64,000 nucleotides of DNA from Rikenellaceae bacterium (GCA_022766385.1 JALEPJ010000018.1:1-64000), one strand, 5' to 3'. Positions 51,419 to 60,252 are shown, numbered from the stretch's first letter. Program-made: numbers and translations. The notes: generated by a model not told the origin, from the letters alone.

Positions 51419-53329
51419 ATGGCAGAAAGAATCACCATTATTGACTTCGTGGACAAGTACACCGCGAAATACGATAAAGACACCTTCATCAGGGAAAAGA
51501 TTGAAGACGTATGGCAGGAAACCTCATATGCCGATACCAGAAAGGAAAGCCGCGAACTGGCTGCCGCCTTTATGAGTCTTGGCCTGAAGAAGGGCGAAAG
51601 AGTGGCACTTCTATCTGAGGGACGTAAGCTCTGGCTCATTGCCGAGCTCGGAATACTCTATGCCGGCGGTGTGGACGTTCCACTTTCCATAAAGCTCGAG
51701 GAGAGCAATGACCTCCTTTTCCGTCTTCAGCACTCCGATTCGAGGTTCATCGTAGCTTCGAAACAGCAGCTTCCTAAGATTCACCGCATCATTGACCAGC
51801 TTCCTCTGGTAGAGAAGGTCATAGTCCTCGACGAGCTCAAGACCGTTGCCGATAACGAAATCTGTATCAATGATTTCAGGGCAATGGGCAAGGCTTGGAT
51901 TGCTGAGCACGAGGCTGAGCTGGATGAGCGTTCGCGCTCCATCGGTCCTGACGATTATGCCAATATCAGCTATACCTCGGGTACCACTGCCGATCCTAAG
52001 GGAGTCATCCTCACTCATAGGAACTACACAGCCAATGTTGAACAGGGTGCATCCGTCATCAATATAGGCTACAGGGATGTGATGCTCATACTTCTCCCTC
52101 TCGACCATTGTTTCGCGCACGTTGCCGGCTTCTACACTATGATGATGTACGGCGGAAGCATTGCCACCGTCCCTGTCGGCAAGAATCCTCTTGCGACCTT
52201 GCGCAATGTGCCTTCGGCTATTCTCGAGGTCAAGCCTATGGTGATGCTATCCGTACCTGCTCTTGCCAGGAATTTCAAAAAGAACGTCGAGACTGCCATC
52301 AAGAAGAAGGGCGCTTTCACCGAGAAGCTTTTTAATTTCGCAGTAAAGAACGCAATTGCCTATAACAAAGAATATTACAATGCCGGTGGCTTCAAGGATT
52401 GCTGGCGCAAGCCGCTTTTGGCCCTCTTCGACCGTATACTTTTCTCGAAGGTGCGCGAGAGCTTCGGCGGCAGGATGAAGTTCTTCGTGGGCGGTGGCGC
52501 ATTGCTCGATATCGAACTGCAGCGCTGGTTCTGCGCAATCGGCATCCCTATGTTTCAGGGCTACGGCCTTTCTGAGGCTACTCCTATCATCTGTGCCAAT
52601 TCAAAGGGACACGCCATCTTCGGTTCTTCCGGCCGCGTGGTGAAACCTCTTGATATCAAGATCTGTGACGATGAAGGCAAGGAGGTGGCTCCGGGCGTAC
52701 GCGGAGAAATCGTTATCCGCGGCGAGAATGTGATGGCCGGATACTGGAAGAATCCTGAATCTACGGCCAAGACCATAGTTGACGGCTGGCTGCACACCGG
52801 AGATATGGGTTATCTTATGGAGGACAAGGAGTATCTCTGGGTGACCGGACGCTTCAAGTCGCTGCTTATCTCATCCGATGGTGAAAAATACAGTCCGGAA
52901 GGCTTTGAGGATGCACTTACCGACAGCTCCAAGTTCATTGACAATACCTTGCTGCACAACAATCAGAATCCTTATACCATTGCTCTCGTAGTACCTAACA
53001 AGGAAGCTCTTCGCGAATATGTGAAGAAGGAACAGCCTTCTCTCGATCTCGAATCGCTTGAGGCCAAGAAGTTGATGCTCAAGAAGATCCAGTCGGAAGT
53101 GGATGCTTACAAGACAGGCGGAGAGAAGGGAGGACAGTTCCCTGACAGATGGTTGCCTGCTGCCATCGCTGTACTTCCTGAACAGTTTACCGAGCAGAAC
53201 GGTCTGGTTAACAGCACTATGAAGGTAGTCCGCGGAAAGGTGGAGAAGTTCTATGCCGACCGTATCGATTACGCATACACAGCTGAGGGCAAGGACCTCT
53301 TCAATGAAAAGAATATTGCGTCTGTATAG
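51419..53329 (+). CDS. AMP-forming long-chain acyl-CoA ligase
   Basis: This 636-residue adenylate-forming enzyme activates a carboxylic acid, most likely a fatty acid, with ATP and CoA. The AMP-binding signature YTSGTTADPKGVILTHRNY (about 180-200) is clear, with LPLDHCFAHVAGFYTMM, GYGLSEATPIICAN and the C-terminal hinge TGDMGYLMEDKEYLWVTGRFK. The catalytic Lys should lie near the C-terminus, around NSTMKVVRGKVEKFY. The long C-terminal part and total length fit long-chain FadD-like enzymes. The cyclophilin gene starts only 3 bases after its stop, so the two are co-transcribed. Confidence 0.92.
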   Translation: MAERITIIDFVDKYTAKYDKDTFIREKIEDVWQETSYADTRKESRELAAAFMSLGLKKGERVALLSEGRKLWLIAELGILYAGGVDVPLSIKLEESNDLLFRLQHSDSRFIVASKQQLPKIHRIIDQLPLVEKVIVLDELKTVADNEICINDFRAMGKAWIAEHEAELDERSRSIGPDDYANISYTSGTTADPKGVILTHRNYTANVEQGASVINIGYRDVMLILLPLDHCFAHVAGFYTMMMYGGSIATVPVGKNPLATLRNVPSAILEVKPMVMLSVPALARNFKKNVETAIKKKGAFTEKLFNFAVKNAIAYNKEYYNAGGFKDCWRKPLLALFDRILFSKVRESFGGRMKFFVGGGALLDIELQRWFCAIGIPMFQGYGLSEATPIICANSKGHAIFGSSGRVVKPLDIKICDDEGKEVAPGVRGEIVIRGENVMAGYWKNPESTAKTIVDGWLHTGDMGYLMEDKEYLWVTGRFKSLLISSDGEKYSPEGFEDALTDSSKFIDNTLLHNNQNPYTIALVVPNKEALREYVKKEQPSLDLESLEAKKLMLKKIQSEVDAYKTGGEKGGQFPDRWLPAAIAVLPEQFTEQNGLVNSTMKVVRGKVEKFYADRIDYAYTAEGKDLFNEKNIASV

Positions 53330-53332
53330 GCT

Positions 53333-54070
53333 ATGGCAAAAGTAAAGATAGAGACATCGTACGGAGACATAGTCTTGAAACTCTACGACGAGACTCCTTT
53401 GCACAGGGACAATTTCCTGAAGCTCGTGGGAGAGGGCTTCTATGACGGAACCCTTTTCCACAGGGTTATCAAGGAGTTCATGATCCAGGGCGGTGACCCG
53501 GACAGCAAGGGTGCGCCGAAGAACAAGTCCTTGGGGGCCGGAGATCTGGGGTATACCATACCGGCTGAGTTCAATCCTGCCCTCTACCATAAGAGAGGTG
53601 CCCTGGCCGCTGCCAGACAGGGGGACAATGTGAACCCGGAGCGCCGTAGCAGCTCTTGCCAGTTCTATATAGTCTGGGGCAAGAAGTACAGCGAGGGCCA
53701 GATGGCGCAGCTGTCGAAGCAGATGCGTATGCAGGCTGAGCAGCAGGTCTTCAACGGGCTCGTTGCCGAGCACAGGAAAGAGGTAATGGAATTGCGCCGG
53801 AACAGGGATCAGGCCGGGCTGATGGCTCTGCAGGAGGAACTGAGCGCTCAGACTGATGCCATAGTCAAGGAGAAGGGCCTGGGAGTGATCTCTGAAGAGC
53901 AGAAGGAGGTATATACGAGACTTGGAGGCACTCCTTTCCTCGATGGCCAGTATACGGTTTTCGGAGAGGTCGTGCAGGGACTTGAGGTCGTCGCCAGGAT
54001 TCAGGAGGCCGGAACCGATGGCAATGACCGTCCGCTCAAGGATATACAGATGAAGATCAGCCTTGTTTAG
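53333..54070 (+). CDS. Cyclophilin-type peptidyl-prolyl isomerase with internal insertion
   Basis: This 245-residue, apparently cytoplasmic cyclophilin has MAKVKIETSYGDIVLKLYDETPLHRDNFLKL, FHRVIKEFMIQGGDP and, at the end, GQYTVFGEVVQGLEVV. Between the SSSCQFYIVWGKKYS strand and TPFLDGQYTVFG there is an insertion of about 70 residues, rich in Gln, Glu and Arg (MAQLSKQMRMQAEQQVFNGLV and on) that should form helices. A normal cyclophilin is about 165 residues. Insertions of this kind occur in Bacteroidota homologues, but its role is unknown. There is no signal peptide. Confidence 0.92.
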   Translation: MAKVKIETSYGDIVLKLYDETPLHRDNFLKLVGEGFYDGTLFHRVIKEFMIQGGDPDSKGAPKNKSLGAGDLGYTIPAEFNPALYHKRGALAAARQGDNVNPERRSSSCQFYIVWGKKYSEGQMAQLSKQMRMQAEQQVFNGLVAEHRKEVMELRRNRDQAGLMALQEELSAQTDAIVKEKGLGVISEEQKEVYTRLGGTPFLDGQYTVFGEVVQGLEVVARIQEAGTDGNDRPLKDIQMKISLV

Positions 54071-54375
54071 GCTGTCCCGGAATACTAATAAGTGAATGAC
54101 TCTCAGGAGTTTCTATACTGGCTGGGAGTCATTCGCTTATGTGCCTTGAAGAACTTGCAGGAAACTGGATGGTTCTGATAATTCAGTAAGCAGACTGTTT
54201 TCTTGATGGGTGTGGTTGTATGACGGATTTTGAATACTTCATATACCTTTGCCGCTTTTGAAACAAGAATTATCGTCTTTTTTTGGGGTGAATTGCCGCT
54301 GTTATCCTTTTTTTTAGTAATTTAGTGAACTTTTTGGACTGTTTGAATATTTATTAACTTTAAAACTAATACATT
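54071..54375. other. 305-base intergenic region with a long hairpin
   Basis: This is the only gap above 300 bases. AAGTGAATGACTCTCA (54090-54105) pairs with TGGGAGTCATTCGCTT (54123-54138) over 16 bases with two G-T wobbles, leaving a 17-base loop. No T-run follows directly, but it may end the preceding operon. The remainder is increasingly AT-rich, with CTTTTTTTGGGGTGAATTG, TTATCCTTTTTTTT and TAGTAATTTAG segments that could be promoter and leader for the sugar transporter. I find no ORF, tRNA or known riboswitch here. Confidence 0.7.
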
Positions 54376-55662
54376 ATGTCAAAGAAAAACAGCAATATCG
54401 TCGCTATTGTTACGATGATATTCCTTTTCGGTATGATTTCCTTCGTGACAAACCTTGCCGCACCTGTAGGAAACATCTGGAAACAGCAGCCTAGCATCGC
54501 CGGCTCGAATGCCCTCGGTATGATGGGTAATATGATGAACTTCCTCGCATACCTCTTTATGGGTATCCCTGCAGGTAAGATCCTCGCTAAGTACGGATCC
54601 AGAAAGGCCAATCTCCTCGGTATTGCCCTCGGTTTCATCGGAGTATTCATTCAGTTCCTCTCAGGAGTAGTCAGCTCATTCCCTGCAAACTTCATCGTTT
54701 ACCTTATCGGTGCGTTCGTATCAGGTTTTGCTGTCTGCACCCTCAATACAGTCGTTAACCCTATGCTTACCGTTCTCGGTGGCGGCGGAAACAAGGGAAA
54801 TCAGCTCGTTCAGGTGGGCGGTACCTTCAACTCGCTTATGGGTACCCTCACTCCTATACTCGTAGGCGCTCTTGTAGGCCAGCTTTCAGCCAAGTCAGTC
54901 ATCTCTGACGTGAATCCTGTGCTTTTCATCGCGATGGGAGTATTCGCAGTTGCATTCGTAGTCCTCAGCCTTCTCAAGTTCGATGACCCTCAGTCAGCAG
55001 AGGAAGCAGAAAAGGCAGCAAGCCCAATGAGCTTCCGTCATTTCGTTCTCGGTGTGGTAGCCATCTTCATCTATGTAGGTGTCGAGGTCGGTATCCCTGG
55101 TACCCTCAATTTCTTCCTTTCTGATTCAGGCCCTAAGGGCGCAGGAATGGATCCTGCTACAGCAGCTGGAATCGCCGGTTTCGTTGCAGGTACTTACTGG
55201 TTCCTTATGCTCATCGGCCGTTTCGTTTCCAGCTTCATCAGTGGAAAGGTATCAAGCCGTACCCAGCTCACAATAACCACATCAGTGGCTCTCATCCTTG
55301 TCATTGCTTCCATCATCGCTGGAGCAGGCAAGATGACCACTATGCCTGTATTCACCGGCAGCGCATTCACTATGGCCAGCGTGCCTCTCTGTGCTCTCCT
55401 TCTTGTTCTCTGCGGTCTCTGCACTTCAGTTATGTGGGGCTGTATCTTCAACCTTGCAGTTGAGGGCCTCGGAGCTTCAACCGCTCAGGCATCAGGTATC
55501 TTCATGACGATGGTTGTCGGCGGAGGTGTCCTTCCTTTCGTTCAGAACTTCATCGCAGACCATACTACATATATGGCAAGCTACTGGCTCGTTGTTGCCG
55601 GTATCGCATACATGCTCTTCTATGCTCTCGTAGGAAGCAAGCCTGTTCAGGCAAAGAAATAA
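54376..55662 (+). CDS. MFS sugar transporter (FHS/GlcP-like)
   Basis: This 428-residue inner-membrane protein has about twelve hydrophobic segments. FFLFGMISFVTNLAAPVG-like opening, YLFMGIPAGKILAKYGSRK (the MFS loop 2-3 motif) and FVAGTYWFLMLIGRFVSSFISGKVS identify it as a major facilitator of the sugar:H+ symporter type common in Bacteroidota. Codon choice is unusually regular, suggesting high expression. The next gene, 43 bases on, is a ROK kinase, so imported hexose (glucose or an aminosugar) is probably phosphorylated at once. Confidence 0.9.
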   Translation: MSKKNSNIVAIVTMIFLFGMISFVTNLAAPVGNIWKQQPSIAGSNALGMMGNMMNFLAYLFMGIPAGKILAKYGSRKANLLGIALGFIGVFIQFLSGVVSSFPANFIVYLIGAFVSGFAVCTLNTVVNPMLTVLGGGGNKGNQLVQVGGTFNSLMGTLTPILVGALVGQLSAKSVISDVNPVLFIAMGVFAVAFVVLSLLKFDDPQSAEEAEKAASPMSFRHFVLGVVAIFIYVGVEVGIPGTLNFFLSDSGPKGAGMDPATAAGIAGFVAGTYWFLMLIGRFVSSFISGKVSSRTQLTITTSVALILVIASIIAGAGKMTTMPVFTGSAFTMASVPLCALLLVLCGLCTSVMWGCIFNLAVEGLGASTAQASGIFMTMVVGGGVLPFVQNFIADHTTYMASYWLVVAGIAYMLFYALVGSKPVQAKK

Positions 55663-55705
55663 ACCAAAAGCATATTTTTAACATTATCACTAATACACTG
55701 GAAAA

Positions 55706-56668
55706 ATGGACAAGAATTTCGTAGTAGGTGTTGATGTCGGCGGACAGACCACCAAGATAGGCGTTGTAGATACAAGAGGTGAAGTACTCGCACAGACCGT
55801 AATCCGTTCGGATATTTTCGGTAAGGATGCGGACGCTTATATCAATGCTCTTGCAGAAGCTATCGAGAACGTTATCAAGGAAGCAGACAAGGAAGGCGAA
55901 ATCCGCGGAATCGGAGTCGGAGCTCCTAATGGAAACTATTATACAGGGTCAGTTGCTTTCGCACCAAACCTCGCTTGGGCGGCGGATACTTCCGTTCCTT
56001 TTGCAAGTATGCTTACCGAGAAACTCGGCGGCATTCCTGTAAGCCTTACCAACGACGCAAATGCTGCAGCTGTGGGTGAAATGACTTATGGCGCAGCCCG
56101 CGGTATGAAGAATTTCATTATGATTACCCTCGGAACCGGTGTCGGCAGCGGTATAGTTATCAACGGCCAGGTTGTTTACGGTCACGACGGTTTTGCCGGC
56201 GAGCTCGGACATACCAACGTTGTCCGTTACAACGGGCGTACCTGCGGCTGCGGCAAGACCGGTTGTCTTGAAGCATATTGCTCTGCTATCGGAGTTGCCC
56301 GCACAGCACGCGAATGGCTTGAAAGCTCTGAGGAGCCTTCTTCACTCCGTCTTGTTGAGAATATTACCTCAAAGGATGTATTCGAGGCAGCCAAGGAAGG
56401 TGACAAACTCGCTCTCCGTGTATTCGAATACACCGGAACCCTCCTCGGAAGATCATTTGCAGATTTCGTCGCATTCAGCGCACCTGAAGCTATAGTTCTT
56501 TTCGGAGGTCTTGCACGTGCGAAGGAGTTCCTGTATGAGCCTATGTTGAGGGCTATGAACGAGAATGTCCTCAAGATTTGGAAAGATAAGGTAAAAATTG
56601 TATTCTCCCAGCTTAAGGAGTCTGATGCTGCCATACTCGGTGCATCGGCACTTGCTTGGGAACTTTAA
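55706..56668 (+). CDS. ROK-family sugar kinase (glucokinase-like)
   Basis: The 320-residue protein has the ROK phosphate-binding motif GVDVGGQTTKIGVVD, LTNDANAAAVGEM and TLGTGVGSGIVI. The ROK zinc site follows in ELGHTNVVRYNGRTCGCGKTGCLEAYCS. It phosphorylates a hexose, and glucose is the most common substrate for this branch. Mannose, fructose or N-acetylsugar kinases are alternatives. It has no helix-turn-helix, so it is an enzyme rather than a ROK repressor. The gene follows the MFS transporter and precedes an FKBP lipoprotein by 12 bases. Confidence 0.93.
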   Translation: MDKNFVVGVDVGGQTTKIGVVDTRGEVLAQTVIRSDIFGKDADAYINALAEAIENVIKEADKEGEIRGIGVGAPNGNYYTGSVAFAPNLAWAADTSVPFASMLTEKLGGIPVSLTNDANAAAVGEMTYGAARGMKNFIMITLGTGVGSGIVINGQVVYGHDGFAGELGHTNVVRYNGRTCGCGKTGCLEAYCSAIGVARTAREWLESSEEPSSLRLVENITSKDVFEAAKEGDKLALRVFEYTGTLLGRSFADFVAFSAPEAIVLFGGLARAKEFLYEPMLRAMNENVLKIWKDKVKIVFSQLKESDAAILGASALAWEL

Positions 56669-56680
56669 TTTTAATTATTG

Positions 56681-57454
56681 ATGAAAAAAATCAGATTTAT
56701 TTCGGCTGCTGCCCTTGCGCTGGCATTGATGGTGACAGCCTGCAGTCAGGGACCGAGCGCTACTCTTCCTGACGGAACCAGCGCAAAGCATCTCATCCCT
56801 TCAAAGGCTAAAGTGGATTCGGTCAGTTATCTTATCGGTGTCAATTTCGGAACCTTTATCAAGGGTTACAACTTTGGTGAGAATTTGAACTATGCAGAAA
56901 TCGAGAAGGGTATCAAGGATTTCGTGAAAGCCAAGGGAAATCAGAACGATCCTGAGTTCCTTAAGCAGTTCAGAATCAGCCCAGAGGAGATGAACAATAT
57001 CTTCAACTCATATCTTGAGCAGAGAGTTGAGTATGCAAAGGCATACAATTCAGCAGAGGGCAAGAAATTTCTCGCTGATAACCTCAGAAAGGAAGGCGTA
57101 CAGCAGACTGCAAGCGGTCTCCAGTACAAGATTATCGAGCCGGGCAATGATGTAAAGCCTAATGCTGAGGATACTGTAACCGTACGTTATAAGGGAACCC
57201 TCCTCGACGGTACCGTATTTGACGAGACTCCAGCAGACTCTGATCCTATCCAGTTTACTCTCAACAGGGTCATCCCTGGTTGGCAGGAAGGTCTTCAGCT
57301 CATAGGCGAGGGCGGAAAGGCTCAGCTCTTCATCCCTGCTGAACTCGCTTACGCCGAGCGTGGCGCAGGTGACAGCATACAGCCTAATGCTACTCTTATC
57401 TTCGACGTTGAGCTAATCTCAGTCGCGAGAGCAGTTGCAGAGCCTGCAGAATAA
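56681..57454 (+). CDS. FKBP-type peptidyl-prolyl isomerase lipoprotein
   Basis: The 257-residue protein (ATG at 56681; the track counts a TTG one codon before) has a signal with lipobox VTACSQ, so it is envelope-anchored. An N-terminal helical dimerisation domain (about 45-145, SYLIGVNFGTFIKG) precedes the FKBP domain (about 145-250). GLQYKIIEPG, VTVRYKGTLLDGTVFDET and VIPGWQEGLQLIGEGGKAQLFIP are the classic binding-pocket motifs. It acts as a chaperone and isomerase for exported proteins. It is the third gene of the sugar uptake cluster, closed by a strong terminator. Confidence 0.93.
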   Translation: MKKIRFISAAALALALMVTACSQGPSATLPDGTSAKHLIPSKAKVDSVSYLIGVNFGTFIKGYNFGENLNYAEIEKGIKDFVKAKGNQNDPEFLKQFRISPEEMNNIFNSYLEQRVEYAKAYNSAEGKKFLADNLRKEGVQQTASGLQYKIIEPGNDVKPNAEDTVTVRYKGTLLDGTVFDETPADSDPIQFTLNRVIPGWQEGLQLIGEGGKAQLFIPAELAYAERGAGDSIQPNATLIFDVELISVARAVAEPAE

Positions 57455-57467
57455 GCAGCCTTGAACA

Positions 57468-57521
57468 AAACGGACTGGTCTTAGGCTCAGGCCCTTGACC
57501 GGTCCGTTTATTATTTTATTA
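57468..57521 (+). terminator. Intrinsic terminator after the FKBP gene
   Basis: AAACGGACTGGTC (57468-57480) pairs with GACCGGTCCGTTT (57497-57509) over 13 bases with one wobble. It is followed by ATTATTTTATT. It ends the MFS-ROK-FKBP run, 13 bases after the FKBP stop. Confidence 0.85.
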
Positions 57522-57579
57522 CATTTATCGTAAGATATCTATCTTACTGATAGAAGGAGAATTATAAATTTTCAGAATT

Positions 57580-57993
57580 ATGGCAAGTCTGGAACTTGAA
57601 GGAAAAATCAAAATGAAATTGACTCCTCAGAGCGGTCAATCTGCGAGGGGGCAATGGGTAAGACAGGATTTCGTGGTGGAGTACCCTGACGGCAACTTCA
57701 CTTCCGAAGCCTGCTTCTCCGCGTGGGGACAGGAAAGAGTGGATGAATTGGGAAAATTCGGAGTAGGCGCCTCTGTGAAGGTTTCCTTCAATGTGAAGGC
57801 GAGGGAGTATTCCGGCAAGTGGTACAATGATCTCAGAGTTTGGAGAATCAGTGCCGTTCAGACTTCCGCTCCTCAGGTGGAGGCTCCTCAGACTACGGCT
57901 CCTCAGGCTGCTCCGCTTACGGTCGGCAATGCCGCTCCTCCTCCGTCATTCAGTGATATGCCTGTTGACCTTGGCGAAGATCTCCCATTCTAG
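57580..57993 (+). CDS. DUF3127 domain protein
   Basis: The 137-residue protein is of the DUF3127 family found mainly in Bacteroidota. The N-terminal ~90 residues form an OB-fold-like beta domain (SLELEGKIKMKLTPQSGQSARG; KVSFNVKAREYSGKWYNDLRVW). A low-complexity Ala/Pro/Thr/Gln tail (about 92-137) ends with the acidic DLGEDLPF, similar in style to the acidic tip of single-stranded DNA-binding proteins. A nucleic-acid-binding role is thus possible. Its end overlaps the convergent miaA gene by 4 bases. Confidence 0.88.
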   Translation: MASLELEGKIKMKLTPQSGQSARGQWVRQDFVVEYPDGNFTSEACFSAWGQERVDELGKFGVGASVKVSFNVKAREYSGKWYNDLRVWRISAVQTSAPQVEAPQTTAPQAAPLTVGNAAPPPSFSDMPVDLGEDLPF

Positions 57994-58859
57994 GCTTGGA
58001 AATCCTCAATCCAGTGTATTGAAGGGTCGCGCCTCCACCAGGTCAATTGCCTTTTGGCATAGTGACGGGTATTGCGCTGGATGAGACTTACAGCCTCGTC
58101 GAGGGAGCAGTTTCCATCGAAATAGTCGAAGATTTCTTTATAACCGACTGTCTGAAGTGCGGTCTGCTGACGGAAAGCTGTCAGGGATCGCACTTCTGCT
58201 TCCAGACCCTCATCCATCATTTGTATTACTCTTTTGTTGATGCGCTCATAGAGTATTTCGCGTGGTCTGTTGAGCCCTATTTTCTCAATGGTGAATCCTC
58301 TGTCAGCAGAGGCCTTCCTCTTGAATGATGAATAAGCCTTCCCTGTTGTCAGACAAATTTCCACAGCTCTGAAAACCCTTTGCCTATTGGATAGGTCCAT
58401 AGTCGCATAGGCTTCGGGATCCCTTCTGTGCAATTCCTCCAAGAGGCTTTCCATACCCTCGTTTTCCAGCCTGATCTGCAGTTTTCTCCTGATCTCGAGA
58501 TCGGCCGTAGGGATGTGGTCGAGGCTGTTGCAGACTGCATCTATATAGAACATAGAGCCTCCGCTCATAATCAGAGTCTCGTGTCCTTCGTCAAAGAGCC
58601 TCCTGACCAAGGCCAGGGCCTCGGCTTCGTACAAGCCTGCAGTGTAATAATCGCAGACCGACTTGGTCTGAATGAAATAATGCTGCACGGCGGCAAGCTG
58701 CGCAGCGGAAGGGACAGCCGTCCCTATTGACATTTCCTTGTATATCTGTCGGGAGTCGCAGGAAATCACCGGCGAGCCGTACTTTAGCGCAAGTTCGATG
58801 CTATAGTCGGTCTTGCCTACAGCAGTCGGGCCCAGGATGATTTTCAGCGTTTTTCCCAT
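57990..58859 (-). CDS. miaA: tRNA dimethylallyltransferase
   Basis: MiaA adds a dimethylallyl group to A37 of tRNAs that read codons starting with U. The 289-residue enzyme has the P-loop ILGPTAVGKTDYSIELA, the conserved VISCDSRQIYKEMSIGTA, and a middle swinging domain with MSGGSMFYIDAVCN and SNRQRVFRAVEICL. The end shows RNTRHYAKRQLTWWRRD, the basic tRNA-binding motif. It uses dimethylallyl diphosphate. It lies 28 bases after the pRiA4b-ORF3-like gene on the same strand and probably shares its transcript. Confidence 0.96.
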   Translation of the reverse strand: MGKTLKIILGPTAVGKTDYSIELALKYGSPVISCDSRQIYKEMSIGTAVPSAAQLAAVQHYFIQTKSVCDYYTAGLYEAEALALVRRLFDEGHETLIMSGGSMFYIDAVCNSLDHIPTADLEIRRKLQIRLENEGMESLLEELHRRDPEAYATMDLSNRQRVFRAVEICLTTGKAYSSFKRKASADRGFTIEKIGLNRPREILYERINKRVIQMMDEGLEAEVRSLTAFRQQTALQTVGYKEIFDYFDGNCSLDEAVSLIQRNTRHYAKRQLTWWRRDPSIHWIEDFQA

Positions 58860-58887
58860 CCGAATTCACTTCGTTCCGGCTATGGTT

Positions 58888-59541
58888 TTAGAGTGTCAGA
58901 TCCTCGCTGCCGTCGAAGATTTCGATACCATCTTCGTCGCTCCTGTCGAATTCCTCCTCTTCCTCCTCCTCATCTTCGAATTCCTCGTCGTCCAGCTTGA
59001 TGTCTTCATCTTCGTCCGCAGGGTCCAAAGCTTCCTCTTTCAGGGCTTCCAGAAGTGAATCAAGACCGCTCTTCTTCCTGTTCTTGTCGCTTTCGCTCGG
59101 GAGATGCCTCTGATCGTCAGGCAAATCCTCGAAAGCAACGTATCCATTCTCAAATTCTATAGGGTTAGGACCCTTGGTCTCAGCCAGATACGGATGATTG
59201 TGAGGCTTGTCTTCCTCTACTTCGCCCTCGAAGGTGATAATGACACTCTTTTTATTGGTTACATCATAGAAATATTGGAATGAGGCAATGTGTTTTTCCA
59301 CTACCTGCTCTATGGTAATGTCATCCACGGCACCGTTTCCGAGGTCGAAAAGACCGTAGCGGGCAATGACCGTGCTCCCGTCGCCAGCAAAGGCCTTGAA
59401 TAGGATGAGCTGGTCCTGAGGGAACTCCATATCTGCCCTCATCTGTTTATGGAAAGAGTACAAACTGTTGTCCGAACGCAGGTGATATACCCTGAAGAAA
59501 CCCTTAATTCCGGGAAGAGTGACTCTGAATGAGTAAATCAT
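58888..59541 (-). CDS. Plasmid pRiA4b ORF-3-like (TnpR passenger-type) protein with acidic tail
   Basis: With the start at 59541 (MIYSFRVTLPGIKGFFRVYHL) the protein has 217 residues; the track start extends beyond the divergent promoter. The N-terminal ~150 residues resemble the pRiA4b ORF-3 / IS1096-passenger TnpR-like fold (FRVYHLRSDNSLYSFHKQM, VEEDKPHNHPYLAE). Residues ~170-217 are a highly acidic tail with runs of D and E (DEDEDIKLDDEEFEDEEEEE), probably disordered. The family function is unknown and no transposon is present here. It is 28 bases upstream of miaA on the same strand and is divergent from the YigZ-like gene. Confidence 0.8.
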   Translation of the reverse strand: MIYSFRVTLPGIKGFFRVYHLRSDNSLYSFHKQMRADMEFPQDQLILFKAFAGDGSTVIARYGLFDLGNGAVDDITIEQVVEKHIASFQYFYDVTNKKSVIITFEGEVEEDKPHNHPYLAETKGPNPIEFENGYVAFEDLPDDQRHLPSESDKNRKKSGLDSLLEALKEEALDPADEDEDIKLDDEEFEDEEEEEEEFDRSDEDGIEIFDGSEDLTL

Positions 59542-59569
59542 AGTATAAATTGGATTTTTTTCTCGCGCC

Positions 59570-59638
59570 CAAAGGTACAAAAAAATCCGTCTCGTCCACC
59601 CTGGCTTTTGCAAATAAGGAAGAAAAAAAGTAATTTTG
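59570..59638. promoter_or_regulatory. Divergent promoters for the ORF3-like gene (-) and yigZ-like gene (+)
   Basis: On the plus strand TTTG (59607-59610), 20 bases, then TAATTTTG (59631-59638) is a full match to the Bacteroidota -33/-7 consensus. The ATG follows 5 bases later, so the transcript would be nearly leaderless. On the minus strand TACCTTTG (complement of 59570-59577) lies about 28 bases before the ORF3-like ATG. Confidence 0.65.
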
Positions 59639-59643
59639 GTTTA

Positions 59644-60252
59644 ATGGATGTAAAAGATACATATCTCAGTATAGCCGGAAGTTCGGACGGGCTCTTCAAG
59701 GACCAGGGCAGTCGTTTTATTGCCAAGGCATATCCTGTGGAATCCGAGGTGGAGGTGAAAGCCATAGTCGATGCTCTGAAAAAGGAGTATCACGATGCCC
59801 GCCATCATTGCTATGCATACCGCATTGGCCTTGACGGTTCCGTTTTCCGAGCCAACGACGATGGCGAACCGTCGGGCTCTGCCGGCCGGCAGATATTGGG
59901 ACAGATAGACTCTGCCGGTCTGAGTGATGTGCTTGTTGTGGTGATACGCTATTTCGGCGGCATCAAACTGGGCATACCCGGTCTGATACGGGCATATAAG
60001 AGCTCCACTGCCGAGGCCTTGTCTTCAGCGGAGAAGATCGAAAAGATTGCTGCGAAGAATTATCGGCTCGCATTTGATTATATGTCAATGAATTCAGTGA
60101 TGAAAACGGTCAAAGATATGGAATTGCCGCAGAAGAATCAGCAGTTCGGAATGGCTTGTTCCATCGACTTAAGGGTCAGATTGGCTCAAGAAAAGAATTT
60201 TTTGGAGAGAGTTGCAGGAATTGAGACCTGTTCGCTTGAAGAAATATACTAA
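59644..60252 (+). CDS. YigZ/IMPACT family protein
   Basis: Start at 59644 (MDVKDTYLSIAGSSDGLFKD) gives 202 residues. The N-terminal IMPACT domain (about 15-125) carries DARHHCYAYRIG, DDGEPSGSAGRQIL and VVVIRYFGGIKLGIPGLIRAY, the family's signature. The C-terminal DUF1949-like portion (about 135-200) follows. YigZ proteins are thought to modulate translation or bind nucleic acids; the exact function in bacteria is unsettled. It has the best promoter match in the window and appears monocistronic, with serC starting 84 bases downstream after AT-rich sequence. Confidence 0.9.
   Translation: MDVKDTYLSIAGSSDGLFKDQGSRFIAKAYPVESEVEVKAIVDALKKEYHDARHHCYAYRIGLDGSVFRANDDGEPSGSAGRQILGQIDSAGLSDVLVVVIRYFGGIKLGIPGLIRAYKSSTAEALSSAEKIEKIAAKNYRLAFDYMSMNSVMKTVKDMELPQKNQQFGMACSIDLRVRLAQEKNFLERVAGIETCSLEEIY

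Noticed and set aside
58888-59541. Reading the pRiA4b ORF3-like gene as a mobile element
   Set aside because: No transposase, inverted repeats or target duplication lie nearby; it is in operon with miaA.
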